Source: Azoarcus sp. L1K30 (GTDB lineage Bacteria; Pseudomonadota; Gammaproteobacteria; Burkholderiales; Rhodocyclaceae). Taken from it: a DNA stretch of 64,000 nt. A program made the translations under genes and the position numbers. The notes below the pieces were generated by a model. That model did not search any database. It was given only the letters and a program-made list of their open reading frames with translations, and was not told the DNA's origin. This document shows, one piece after another, positions 18,489 through 26,402 of the stretch; within the stretch, counting starts at the first letter, position 1, and every line of letters begins with the position of its first letter. The stretch spans positions 2,584,539 to 2,648,538 of the forward strand of contig NZ_JAGRRD010000001.1 of the NCBI RefSeq assembly GCF_018122735.1, written 5' to 3'.

Positions 18489-19060
18489 GATCGCCCCCCG
18501 CCCTGGCGCGCGGCGAGATCATCGAGTTCCTCGTCAAGGTCCTCTTTCACGCTGCGCGGATGGAGCTCGATATTGAGCTGCGCCAGCTGCCCACGAACCA
18601 CGAGCCAGCTCGCGCGCAGCGCAATCCCGACCGCGGTGAGCATGAACACCACCTGCCCCGCGAACCACAGGCCCTGCGGATATATCAGCGGCGTCGCCCA
18701 CGGCGTCTGCGCGGTGCTGTGATAGTCCAGCGTATCGCGGACCACCCCCCATGCCAGCATGGCGAGCAGGATCGCAAGACTCGCCATCAGGAACGCCGAC
18801 AGCCAATTGAGCACGCCCTGCCAGCGCGCGGACAAGCGCTCGTGAAGGACATCGACGCGAATGTGATTGCGGCCGAACAAGGCCAGCGTGAAGGCCAGCG
18901 TCGATCCGACCGCCAACGCGTAGCCCCCCAGTTCGTTGGCGCCCTGCAGGGACAGGCCGAATAACTTGCGCGCGGCGACCTCGACGGCAACCAGGCCTGC
19001 AAGGGCGAGAAAGATACCGCCGAAGATCGCGGCAAGCATGTTTTCGAGACGCTCGATCAT
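18485..19060 (-). CDS. TRAP transporter small permease (DctQ-type), first system
   Basis: 191 aa with four predicted membrane helices. It begins MIERLENMLAAIFGGIFLAL, with VEVAARKLFGLSLQGANELG after the first helix. That is the position where DctQ proteins have the conserved R...G....W/NE pattern. The fourth helix is YPQGLWFAGQVVFMLTAVGI, followed by a charged cytoplasmic tail of about 40 residues, longer than usual. It forms the membrane complex with DctM (17196-18488), overlapping it by 4 bp. It lies 21 bp after dctP. Confidence 0.88.
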   Translation of the reverse strand: MIERLENMLAAIFGGIFLALAGLVAVEVAARKLFGLSLQGANELGGYALAVGSTLAFTLALFGRNHIRVDVLHERLSARWQGVLNWLSAFLMASLAILLAMLAWGVVRDTLDYHSTAQTPWATPLIYPQGLWFAGQVVFMLTAVGIALRASWLVVRGQLAQLNIELHPRSVKEDLDEELDDLAARQGGGRS

Positions 19061-19081
19061 GGTCTGTCCCCGCTCCGAGCT

Positions 19082-20122
19082 TTACTCCAGACCGACAACC
19101 GGACCGACCGTACGCTTCCAGTCTGCCGAGCACGTCGGATTGGCCTGATCACACACCGCAGCCCAGTTCGGCACCGAGATGGCGCCGACCGCTTTCTTCA
19201 CCATGGCCAGATCGGCCTCAGTCGGCTTGACGTTGACCAGATGGAACTTCTTGCCCGTGGTACACGGGTCCGCGCCGACATTGCAGTTGAGCGCGTCGTT
19301 GAAGAGCTCTTCGGAGTAGGTCCAGATCTCCTCGGTCAGCTGCTTGAATGCCGTCTGCAGTTTGACCTGCCCTGCCTCATCGAGCTGATTCCACGCCTTC
19401 AGCGAAATGCCGTAGCCATTGAGGGCCATTTGCACGCCAAGCGGCAACTGATGGGTCGTGACCTCGGGCCACCCTGCCGAATTGGCCGAACTGGGTCCAG
19501 TAATCGCGCAGTCGACAACACCTAGCGACAGCGCCTGATGGGTCTCGGCAAAGCTCACAGGTACCGGTACACCGCCTACGGATTCGACGAACTTGGCAAG
19601 GTTCTGGTCATAGACACGGACCTTGAGCCCCTTGACGTCGGCAAAGCTCGTCACCGGCTTCTTGCAGAACAGGATCTGGGGACCAAATGGCCACACGCCA
19701 AGCAGCTTGACCTTGAACTGCTGTTGCAGACGCCGGTCCAGCGTATCGAAATAGGCGGCGGCCACCTTGCGGCCGGTCACATAATCCGGATTAAGGCCGA
19801 CGAGGTCCAGCCCGAGCAGGGTCGGCTCGTCACGCGAATTCTGCGATACCCGAATCGACACCAGATCGAACAGACCCGACTTCAGCACGCGCAGCTGCTC
19901 AGTATCCTTGATACCGGTGGTGTCGATGGGCTTGTAGTCGACCTCCACCGGCAGCCCCGTGCGCTCGGAGAAGTGCTCAAAGAATACTTGCTCCTTGTTT
20001 TTCTGAATCAGGCCGGTCGCAAGCGGCTGGCCGATGGCTTTCCACTTGATGGCCTCGGAGGCGTGGGCAGACGCGAAGGTGACGGTGGCAAGAAGGCAGG
20101 CTAGAAGCGGACGAAGTTTCAT
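19082..20122 (-). CDS. TRAP transporter solute-binding protein (DctP-type), first system
   Basis: 346 aa. ATG 20122 is chosen because it opens a signal peptide (MKLRPLLACLLATVTFASAHA). The frame continues about 195 bp upstream through the promoter region. The mature protein has the DctP core, including GLKVRVYDQ with the conserved carboxylate-binding Arg, and SLGVVDCAITGPSSANSAGW. Six cysteines, mostly C-terminal, probably form disulfides. It captures the substrate in the periplasm and delivers it to DctQM. It heads a five-gene minus-strand operon. The upstream region carries a candidate promoter and operator at 20183-20211. Confidence 0.88.
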   Translation of the reverse strand: MKLRPLLACLLATVTFASAHASEAIKWKAIGQPLATGLIQKNKEQVFFEHFSERTGLPVEVDYKPIDTTGIKDTEQLRVLKSGLFDLVSIRVSQNSRDEPTLLGLDLVGLNPDYVTGRKVAAAYFDTLDRRLQQQFKVKLLGVWPFGPQILFCKKPVTSFADVKGLKVRVYDQNLAKFVESVGGVPVPVSFAETHQALSLGVVDCAITGPSSANSAGWPEVTTHQLPLGVQMALNGYGISLKAWNQLDEAGQVKLQTAFKQLTEEIWTYSEELFNDALNCNVGADPCTTGKKFHLVNVKPTEADLAMVKKAVGAISVPNWAAVCDQANPTCSADWKRTVGPVVGLE

Positions 20123-20182
20123 TTGAAGGCTCCATGGTTGATCACCGGATAGCAGAGCAGGGCTGAGGCACGCAAAACTGCT

Positions 20183-20211
20183 CAATATATTGCATACAAT
20201 CGTGAGAACAA
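20183..20211 (-). promoter_or_regulatory. Candidate promoter and operator of the first dctP operon
   Basis: Reading the minus strand, TTGTTC (20211-20206) and TATATT (20189-20184) are separated by 16 bp and resemble -35 and -10 boxes. The -10 matches five of six consensus bases. The spacer holds ATTGNATNCAAT, seen on the + strand as ATTGCATACAAT at 20189-20200, an imperfect palindrome. CAATATATTG (20183-20192) is a perfect palindrome overlapping the -10. The site is similar to the perfect TTGTATACAA at 21301-21310. FCD-type GntR regulators often bind such short TTGNNNNCAA-like palindromes, so the adjacent regulator is the natural candidate. Found by eye. Confidence 0.5.
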
Positions 20212-20404
20212 GATAAGCAGCATGCGTGCCAACATACCCACGCAAACCAAGATCCGCTCGCCATCCCCCATCGGAAGCGACAAAAACACACCGGCCGACA
20301 CGGCGCATCAAGGCCAAGAGAGAAGGCGGGATGCACCACTACGATGCACCGACCGGAAAGCACGCACCAATCTCATGCGCAACCGGGACCCGTGGTGCTG
20401 CAAT

Positions 20405-20418
20405 AATCGCTAGCGATT
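20405..20418. promoter_or_regulatory. Perfect 14-bp palindrome just upstream of gntR
   Basis: AATCGCTAGCGATT is a perfect inverted repeat ending 13 bp before the ATG at 20432. It is followed by a second palindrome, TTGATCAA (20421-20428). The position over the expected leader or promoter suggests an operator, most simply for autoregulation by the GntR protein. The sequence differs from the TTGTATACAA-like sites upstream of the transport operons, so it could also bind another regulator. Confidence 0.45.
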
Positions 20419-20431
20419 GTTTGATCAATTA

Positions 20432-21145
20432 ATGAGTACAATCTGTGAAGACAATCCTCCGAGCACCGTAGTGGACACCAACAAACCAGACATCAACGAG
20501 ATCGCCGACCGCGTCGTTAACGCGATCATGGAGCACCGCCTGCCGCCGGGTATCAAGCTTGCTGAGGAAAAGCTCGCCGCCGTGTTCGGCGTCAGCCGCA
20601 CCAAGATCAGACAGGCGCTTACCCAGCTCGCAAAGGATGGTCTGGTCAAGCTTCATCCGAACCGCGGCGCCTTCGTCGCCAGCCCGTCGATTCAAGAGGC
20701 CCTCGACCTGTTCGCCACACGCCGCTTGCTCGAACCCGAGATCGTGCGCAACACCATTGCGCGTGCGGGAAAGGCGGAACTCAAACGCCTTCACCAGCAT
20801 CTCGCCCTGGAGGCAGATGCGCGCGAGCGCAATGATCGGCGCGCAATCATCAAGCTATCCGGCGAATTCCACATGCTGCTCGCAGAAGTCAGCGGCAACG
20901 GGTTCATCAGCAAACTGATGGATGAACTGTGCCCGCTCACTTGCCTGATCATCGCCCTCTACGATGCGCCCAATACCCCTGCCTGCCCTGAAGATGAGCA
21001 CACCCGGATTGTCGAAGCGATCGAGGCAAAGGACGTCGAGCGCGCCACTTCATTGATGCTTCACCATCTCGAACACGTGGAGCGTGAGCTCAATCTCGAC
21101 GGCCGCGCCAAACCCGATATCGACTGGGACCGCATGTTCGGCTAA
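20432..21145 (+). CDS. GntR family transcriptional regulator, FCD (FadR/VanR-type) subfamily
   Basis: 237 aa from ATG 20432; a TTG 15 bp upstream is an alternative start. The N-terminal winged helix includes LAEEKLAAVFGVSRTKIRQA and DGLVKLHPNRGAFVASP (about residues 45-85). The C-terminal all-helical FCD domain (95-225) binds an effector, usually an organic acid, through a metal site. Candidate ligands are in GEFHMLLAEVSG and the later DEHTRIVEAIEAKD. It is transcribed away from the first TRAP operon and toward the second. It very likely controls both, with a pathway intermediate as inducer. Confidence 0.9.
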   Translation: MSTICEDNPPSTVVDTNKPDINEIADRVVNAIMEHRLPPGIKLAEEKLAAVFGVSRTKIRQALTQLAKDGLVKLHPNRGAFVASPSIQEALDLFATRRLLEPEIVRNTIARAGKAELKRLHQHLALEADARERNDRRAIIKLSGEFHMLLAEVSGNGFISKLMDELCPLTCLIIALYDAPNTPACPEDEHTRIVEAIEAKDVERATSLMLHHLEHVERELNLDGRAKPDIDWDRMFG

Positions 21146-21300
21146 CGCCCGACGCCTCGCCAGCACCCCACTCGCTCTACCGCCGTTTATCGCCTTCGGG
21201 CGAGGCGCCGGCACGCCCTTCCCTTCCAGGGAGTTCAAGCACGAATAAGGGTCTGGCAAAAATCTTGCTTTGCGTTTTGAGTCATCTTTTGTTTTCTTTT

Positions 21301-21310
21301 TTGTATACAA
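21301..21310. promoter_or_regulatory. Candidate GntR operator upstream of the second TRAP operon
   Basis: TTGTATACAA is a perfect 10-bp palindrome about 90 bp upstream of the second dctP start. It lies at the end of a T-rich stretch (about 21286-21302). It matches the core of ATTGCATACAAT in front of the first dctP operon except for one base. Its location fits an operator in the promoter of the plus-strand operon. No convincing -10/-35 pair could be assigned around it by eye. Confidence 0.5.
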
Positions 21311-21400
21311 CTTTTTTGCGGATTGATATCGTAAATCGCACCCAGAGTTGTTTTGCATCGACCCAAAGCTCGCTTTCCACCCTTTCAGCCAGGAGTCCAC

Positions 21401-22396
21401 ATGTTCAAGACTTGCCGTTCCGTCCTCTGTAGTGCCGTCGTCGGCGCCAGCCTGCTCGCAAGCAGCGTCCCCGCAACCGCCGTCCAGACCCTGCGCATCG
21501 TCGGCAACTTTCCCACCGGCCACACCAGTTCCGTCGCGATGGAGCAGTTCAAGGCCGATGTCGAGAACGCCAGCAAGGGGGAACTCAAGGTCGATGTCTT
21601 CCCCGCGATGCAATTGGGCGGCGCTCAGGAGAACGTCGATCAGGTGCGCTCGGGCGCCGTCTTTCTGACCTGGATATCGACGGCCTATTTGTCACGTACG
21701 GTGCCGGAACTCTCGGCTCTTGCCCTTCCCTTCCTCTTCGAGAGCAGGGAACAGGCATTCAAGGTGATCGACGGTCCGGTCGGCGCGGTCATGTCCGACC
21801 GCCTGGCAGTAAAGGGCTTTTCTGCGCTCGGTTATATGGAACTGGGCTCGCGCCACCTCACCAACAATGTGCGCCCGGTCAAGTCGCTTGACGACCTCAA
21901 TGGACTCAAGATCCGACTCCAGCCGGACGAGACCCATCTCGCCACCTTCCGCGCACTCGGCGCGAACCCGACCACCATGGACATCAAGGAGGTCTATTCA
22001 GCGCTGCAGCAAGGCGTGCTCGACGGCGAAGAAAACCCTTACGCGGTGATTCGCGACCGCAACTTCAACCAGGTCCAGAAGTACGTCTCTGACACTGGCC
22101 ACTTCTTCGACTTCATCGTCGTCGTCGCCAACAAGAAGAAGCTCGACGCCCTCGATCCAGCCATGCGCAAGGTCGTGGTCGATGCCATGACAAAAGCGGT
22201 GAGCACACAGCGCGCAATGGCCGCCGAAGCCGACATGCAGGCACTGACGGACCTGAAGGCTCGAGGCATGCAGTTCGACCCGGTGAGCCCCGCCTTCCGC
22301 GCGGAAATGAAGCGGGCCACTGCCGGCGTGATCGACATCGTGCGCGGCAAAGTCGGCGCCGAGCTGGTCGACGCGGTCGTTCAAGGCGCTCGCTGA
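21401..22396 (+). CDS. TRAP transporter solute-binding protein (DctP-type), second system
   Basis: 331 aa. ATG 21401 follows AGGAG by 5 bp and opens a signal peptide (MFKTCRSVLCSAVVGASLLA). The mature part has the DctP signatures LNGLKIRLQPDETHLATFRA, with the conserved Arg, and VYSALQQGVLDGEENPYAVI. These are the standard carboxylate-binding elements, and the second is the classic DctP sequence logo. Compared with the first DctP it lacks the C-terminal cysteines and is only distantly similar. It heads a seven-gene plus-strand operon that continues with dctQ, dctM and four enzymes. Confidence 0.92.
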   Translation: MFKTCRSVLCSAVVGASLLASSVPATAVQTLRIVGNFPTGHTSSVAMEQFKADVENASKGELKVDVFPAMQLGGAQENVDQVRSGAVFLTWISTAYLSRTVPELSALALPFLFESREQAFKVIDGPVGAVMSDRLAVKGFSALGYMELGSRHLTNNVRPVKSLDDLNGLKIRLQPDETHLATFRALGANPTTMDIKEVYSALQQGVLDGEENPYAVIRDRNFNQVQKYVSDTGHFFDFIVVVANKKKLDALDPAMRKVVVDAMTKAVSTQRAMAAEADMQALTDLKARGMQFDPVSPAFRAEMKRATAGVIDIVRGKVGAELVDAVVQGAR

Positions 22397-22416
22397 GCAC
22401 CCCTGGGGAATACGTC

Positions 22417-22920
22417 ATGAACAAGTCAATGCGCGGTCTGCTCGCAGGCATCGACCACGTCACCCGCTGGGCCATCGTTGCCTGCATGGCGACGATGATC
22501 GGCGTCGTATCGATGCAGGTGTTGCTACGCTACGGCTTCTCGGCATCGATCGACTGGGCGGAAGAAATCTCACGCCTGGCTTTCGTGTGGGCCGTGTTCA
22601 TGGCGATTCCCCACGGCGTGCGCCTGGGGGCGCACGTCGGAATCGACGTGCTGGCACGCCACTTCCCGAAACGTGCGAACCACTTGTTGCAAATCGCATT
22701 GCGCGTTGCCAGCGCCGTGCTGACGGCAATCGTCGCAGTGCAGGCCACGCTTGCCGCACGCGATAACTGGGACCAGCTCATGCCGACCATCAACCTGTCG
22801 ACGGGCTGGTTCTACCTTGCGGTTGCAACCGGCTGTGCACACGCGGCGATTCACCTGAGCGCTCAGGCATGGGGCGGAGAATTCCGTGACCTGCCCGCCA
22901 CAACGGAGGATGCGGAATGA
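22417..22920 (+). CDS. TRAP transporter small permease (DctQ-type), second system
   Basis: 167 aa, four predicted membrane helices. After the first helix comes VLLRYGFSASIDWAEEISRL, the conserved R-Y-x-F...W-(A/T)EE-x-(A/S)R signature of DctQ. HGVRLGAHVGIDVLARHFP follows, the usual G-x-H-x-x-(V/I)-D region. It pairs with the DctM at 22917, overlapping it by 4 bp. It sits 20 bp after dctP. Together the three genes encode a complete sodium-dependent importer of an organic acid or similar anionic compound. Confidence 0.92.
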   Translation: MNKSMRGLLAGIDHVTRWAIVACMATMIGVVSMQVLLRYGFSASIDWAEEISRLAFVWAVFMAIPHGVRLGAHVGIDVLARHFPKRANHLLQIALRVASAVLTAIVAVQATLAARDNWDQLMPTINLSTGWFYLAVATGCAHAAIHLSAQAWGGEFRDLPATTEDAE

Positions 22921-24197
22921 CCGCCATCGCCATTTCGGGCTTTTTCCTGCTCGCCCTGCTCGGCATGCCGCTGGCTTTCGCGCTGGGGTTCTCGGCACTG
23001 GCGGGGATGACCGCCGGCGACGTGGAATGGGCTGTCTTCCCCCAGCGCATGATGTATGCGCTCAACTCCTTTCCGCTGCTCGCCATTCCCTGCTTCATGG
23101 TGGCCGGCGAGTTGATGGTCGAGGGCGGCATCATGGAGCGGCTGGTCACGCTGGCAAACAGCCTCGTCGGCCGAGTACGGGGTGGACTGGCGCATGTGAC
23201 CGTGCTCTCCTCCGCCTCGCTCGCAGCCGTGTCCGGTACTGCGGTGGCAGATGCGACCGCCCTGTCGGCGACCATGATGCCGACGATGTCCAAGTATTAC
23301 GACCGCCCATTCGGTGCCGCGCTGATTGCCGCGGCAGCCAACCTCGGCCCCATCATTCCGCCCAGCGCTGCCATGATCGTCTACGCCTACATGGCGGGGC
23401 CGAGCGTATCTGTTGGCGCATTGTTCATGGCCGGCGTCGTACCGGGCCTGATTCTCGCCGCAGCAATGATGGCTTACGCCTCTTGGTATGCCCATCGCCA
23501 CAACTACCCGCCGACCGGCGAAGCCTTCAGCCTGCGCCGCTTTCTGACGACGCTGAGATCCTCTCTGATCGTGGTGGCGATGCCCTTCCTCGTGATCGGG
23601 GGCATCGTCGGCGGCGCCTTCACGGCCACCGAAGGCTCGGCAATCGCGGTCATCTACGCCCTCCTGATCGGGCTCTTCGTGACCCGCCGAGTCAAACTCG
23701 CCGACCTCCCGGGTGTGCTGTTCCGTGCTGCAGTGACGACCGGCGTCGTCGGCGCGCTGATCGCCTTCGCCTCGGCGGTGACATACCTGCTTACGATCGA
23801 CATGCTGCCCATGCACCTCGCCGACTTCGTCCGCGGGCTGACCACCGACCCGCTGGTATTCCTCCTGCTGATCATGGCCCTGCTGGTCTTCGTCGGCATG
23901 TTCCTGGAGTCGAACGCCGCCTACATCATGCTCGTACCGCTGCTTGCACCACTGGCCGGCAGCTACGGAATCGACCCCATCTATTTTGGCTTCCTGTTCG
24001 TTCTCAACCTCGTCATCGGCATGCTCACGCCCCCCGTCGGCGTGCTGCTCTTCGTCGTTAGCAGCGCCGCCAAGGTACCGATGAACAGTCTCACCATCGC
24101 CGCGCTCCCCTTCATCGGCCTGCAATTCGCCCTGCTCGCCTTGTGTATCGCCTTCCCCTCACTGGTCACTGCCCTGCCTCGTGCGCTGGGCTATTGA
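22917..24197 (+). CDS. TRAP transporter large permease (DctM-type), second system
   Basis: 426 aa, about 12 membrane segments. Typical sequences are seen: AIPCFMVAGELMVEGGIMER near residue 60, VLSSASLAAVSGTAVADATA, AANLGPIIPPSAAMIVYAYM and the C-terminal GMLTPPVGVLLFVVSSAAKV. It is the transport subunit of the second TRAP system. The start overlaps dctQ by 4 bp. The stop is 23 bp before the maleate-isomerase-like gene, so transport and catabolism are encoded in one transcription unit. Confidence 0.93.
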   Translation: MTAIAISGFFLLALLGMPLAFALGFSALAGMTAGDVEWAVFPQRMMYALNSFPLLAIPCFMVAGELMVEGGIMERLVTLANSLVGRVRGGLAHVTVLSSASLAAVSGTAVADATALSATMMPTMSKYYDRPFGAALIAAAANLGPIIPPSAAMIVYAYMAGPSVSVGALFMAGVVPGLILAAAMMAYASWYAHRHNYPPTGEAFSLRRFLTTLRSSLIVVAMPFLVIGGIVGGAFTATEGSAIAVIYALLIGLFVTRRVKLADLPGVLFRAAVTTGVVGALIAFASAVTYLLTIDMLPMHLADFVRGLTTDPLVFLLLIMALLVFVGMFLESNAAYIMLVPLLAPLAGSYGIDPIYFGFLFVLNLVIGMLTPPVGVLLFVVSSAAKVPMNSLTIAALPFIGLQFALLALCIAFPSLVTALPRALGY

Positions 24198-24220
24198 ACC
24201 CACCTCCTCTGGAATATGCC

Positions 24221-24955
24221 ATGAACGCATCCAAACGCACCCTGCTGGGCATCCTGACCCCCTCCTCCAACACCGCTCTCGAACCGCTCACATCGGCCAT
24301 GGTCGCTTGTGTACCCGGTGTCAGCGCCCACTTCTCGCGCTTCACCGTCACCCAGATCTCGCTTGAGCAACAGGCATTGGGACAATTCGACGACAGCAAG
24401 ATCCTCGCCGCCGCACGACTCCTGGCCGATGCCCATGTGGACGTCATCGGCTGGAGCGGCACCGCCGCGGGCTGGCTCGGCTTCGAACACGACCGCAAGC
24501 TCTGCCGTCGCATCGAAGACACCACCGGCATTCCGGCCACGACCTCGGTGCTTGCGCTGAACGAGATCATGGATCGCACCGAACGGCGCGAATTCGGACT
24601 CGTATCGCCCTACCTGGATGAGGTGCAGACGCGCATCATCGCCAACTACACTCGGGAGGGCTACCGCTGCGTGGCCGAGAGCCATCTCGACATCAGCGTC
24701 AACTTCGACTTTTCCGAAGTCGACGAAGACACGCTGAGCCGCCAGGTAAGGGAGGTCGCCGCCCACGGACCACAGGCCATTGCCACCTATTGCACCAACT
24801 TGCGCTCTGCCCAGCTCGTTGCCCAATGGGAAGCCGAGCTTGGCGTCCCGGTGTATGACACGACCGCGACGGTGGTGTGGAAGATGCTGCGCATGAGCGG
24901 ACACGACACCACGAAGATCACCGGCTGGGGCCGGCTCTTCCAAGAGGCCAACTGA
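24221..24955 (+). CDS. Maleate cis-trans isomerase / arylmalonate decarboxylase-like (Asp/Glu racemase superfamily)
   Basis: 244 aa from ATG 24221. It begins LGILTPSSNTALEPLTSAM, the N-terminal pattern of the maleate isomerase and arylmalonate decarboxylase branch. IGWSGTAAGWLGFEHDRKLC replaces the first catalytic Cys region with a Ser/Gly-rich segment. IATYCTNLRSAQLVAQWEAE near residue 190 supplies the second catalytic cysteine. In maleate isomerase two cysteines work together; here the first position appears to be Ser or Gly. That is more like single-cysteine members, so the reaction is uncertain. It lies between a TRAP permease and a hydantoinase. Confidence 0.75.
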   Translation: MNASKRTLLGILTPSSNTALEPLTSAMVACVPGVSAHFSRFTVTQISLEQQALGQFDDSKILAAARLLADAHVDVIGWSGTAAGWLGFEHDRKLCRRIEDTTGIPATTSVLALNEIMDRTERREFGLVSPYLDEVQTRIIANYTREGYRCVAESHLDISVNFDFSEVDEDTLSRQVREVAAHGPQAIATYCTNLRSAQLVAQWEAELGVPVYDTTATVVWKMLRMSGHDTTKITGWGRLFQEAN

Positions 24956-24956
24956 C

Positions 24957-26402
24957 ATGGATGCCTTCGACCTTGTCGTTCGAAATGCGCACTGTGCCAC
25001 GGCCGCAGACGTGTTCGACGCCGACATCGGCATCAAGGACGGGCGCATCGCCGCGCTCGGCAAGGGTCTCGCGCCAGGCCGTGAAGAGATCGACGCAGCC
25101 GGACGCTGGGTCCTTCCGGGCGGCATCGACGGCCACTGCCACCTCGACCAGCCCATGAACGACGGTTCGAAAATGGCCGACGATTTCATCACTGGCACCC
25201 GCTCCGCGGCCTGCGGCGGCACGACGACGGTGATCCCCTTTGCCTGCCAGATCAAGGGACAAAGCCTGCGTGCCGCCGTCGACGACTACCACCGCCGAGC
25301 GCACGGCAAGGCCAGCGTCGACTATGCCTTCCACCTCATCGTCTCCGACCCCACGCCCGAGGTGCTGGAGAATGAACTGCCGGCACTGATCCGCGAAGGC
25401 TACAGTTCGTTCAAGATCTACATGACCTACGACGATCTCAAGCTCGCCGATCGCCAGATCATCGACGTGCTTGCGGTGGCGCGCGACGAAGGCGCGATGG
25501 TCATGATCCATGCCGAAAACACCGACTGTATCGCCTGGCTCACCGAGCGCCTGATCCGCGCGGGCAAGACCGCACCGCGCTACCATGCCGCGTCGAGGCC
25601 GATGCTGGTCGAACGCGAGGCCACACACCGCGCGATTGCATACGCCGAAATGGTCGATGTGCCCATCCTGATCGTCCATGTCTCCGGCCACGAAGCGATT
25701 GAACAGATCCAGTGGGCGCAAAACCACGGCCTGCGCATTTACGGAGAAACCTGCCCCCAATATCTGTTCCTGACCGCTGACGACCTCGGCATCGACGACA
25801 GCCCGAGCAGCCATGAACACGGCGCAAAGTGCATTTGCAGCCCGCCGCCGCGGGACAAGGCCAACCAGCAAGTGGTGTGGGACGCACTGGCGGCAGGCGT
25901 CTTTCAGATTTTCTCATCCGACCACGCCCCCTTCCGCTACGCGGGGCCCGACGGCAAACTCGGGGCCGGCGCCGATGCCCGCTTCGACCAGATTCCCAAC
26001 GGCATCCCCGGCCTCGAAACCCGTATGCCGCTACTGTTCTCGCATGGTGTGCTCGACGGCCGCATCGACATCTGCCAGTTCGTCGCCCTGACCTCGACCA
26101 ACGTCGCCAAGACCTATGGCCTGTATCCGCGCAAAGGCTCGATCGCCATCGGCGCCGATGCCGACCTCGTGATCTGGGATGCCGGCACCACACGTACGAT
26201 CTGCAATACCGACCTCCATCACGCGGTGGACTACACGCCTTACGAGGGCATCGAGGTCAAGGCATGGCCGGCACTCACGCTGCTGCGTGGTACGCCGGTA
26301 TGGCGCGATGGTCGCTTTCTCGGCACCGCTGGCGAAGGACGCTTTCAGGCTTGCGCCCTGCCGGCCCCGGCCCGACCCAAGTTCTCCCGGGAGGCCGCAT
26401 GA
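24957..26402 (+). CDS. Dihydropyrimidinase/D-hydantoinase family cyclic amidohydrolase
   Basis: 481 aa, typical hydantoinase length. The binuclear metal site is intact: HCHL near residue 60 (GGIDGHCHLDQPM), the carboxylated lysine in YSSFKIYMTYDD near 157, MIHAEN, IVHVSGHEA and the catalytic Asp in FSSDHAPF. In most D-hydantoinases the first motif is HTH; here it is HCH with both histidines kept. The family opens cyclic amides (dihydrouracil, 5-substituted hydantoins, cyclic imides) to N-carbamoyl or half-amide acids. The neighbouring hydantoin-racemase homolog supports a hydantoin-type substrate, and the amidase and isomerase-like genes support an imide. It overlaps the next gene by 4 bp. 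Confidence 0.9.
   Translation: MDAFDLVVRNAHCATAADVFDADIGIKDGRIAALGKGLAPGREEIDAAGRWVLPGGIDGHCHLDQPMNDGSKMADDFITGTRSAACGGTTTVIPFACQIKGQSLRAAVDDYHRRAHGKASVDYAFHLIVSDPTPEVLENELPALIREGYSSFKIYMTYDDLKLADRQIIDVLAVARDEGAMVMIHAENTDCIAWLTERLIRAGKTAPRYHAASRPMLVEREATHRAIAYAEMVDVPILIVHVSGHEAIEQIQWAQNHGLRIYGETCPQYLFLTADDLGIDDSPSSHEHGAKCICSPPPRDKANQQVVWDALAAGVFQIFSSDHAPFRYAGPDGKLGAGADARFDQIPNGIPGLETRMPLLFSHGVLDGRIDICQFVALTSTNVAKTYGLYPRKGSIAIGADADLVIWDAGTTRTICNTDLHHAVDYTPYEGIEVKAWPALTLLRGTPVWRDGRFLGTAGEGRFQACALPAPARPKFSREAA

Larger units (their letters stand above)
20123..20431. other. Intergenic divergent control region between dctP1 and gntR
   Basis: About 309 bp without a supported gene, between the divergent dctP1 and gntR starts. 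It contains the candidate dctP promoter/operator at 20183-20211 and the perfect palindrome at 20405-20418. The middle part (about 20215-20395) is less structured; short open frames there show no recognisable protein features. The AT content is visibly higher near both gene starts than in the surrounding coding sequence. Confidence 0.6.

Noticed and set aside
21191..21202. CGCC-TTCG-GGCG mini-hairpin after gntR
   Set aside because: Only a 4-bp stem and no T-run follows directly, so a terminator call is not supported, although the UUCG loop is stable.
22863..24125. Minus-strand open frame of about 420 codons opposite the second dctM
   Set aside because: Composition (His/Asp/Glu/Gly-rich, no hydrophobic segments) is the complement of a membrane-protein gene. 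No start signal or motif.
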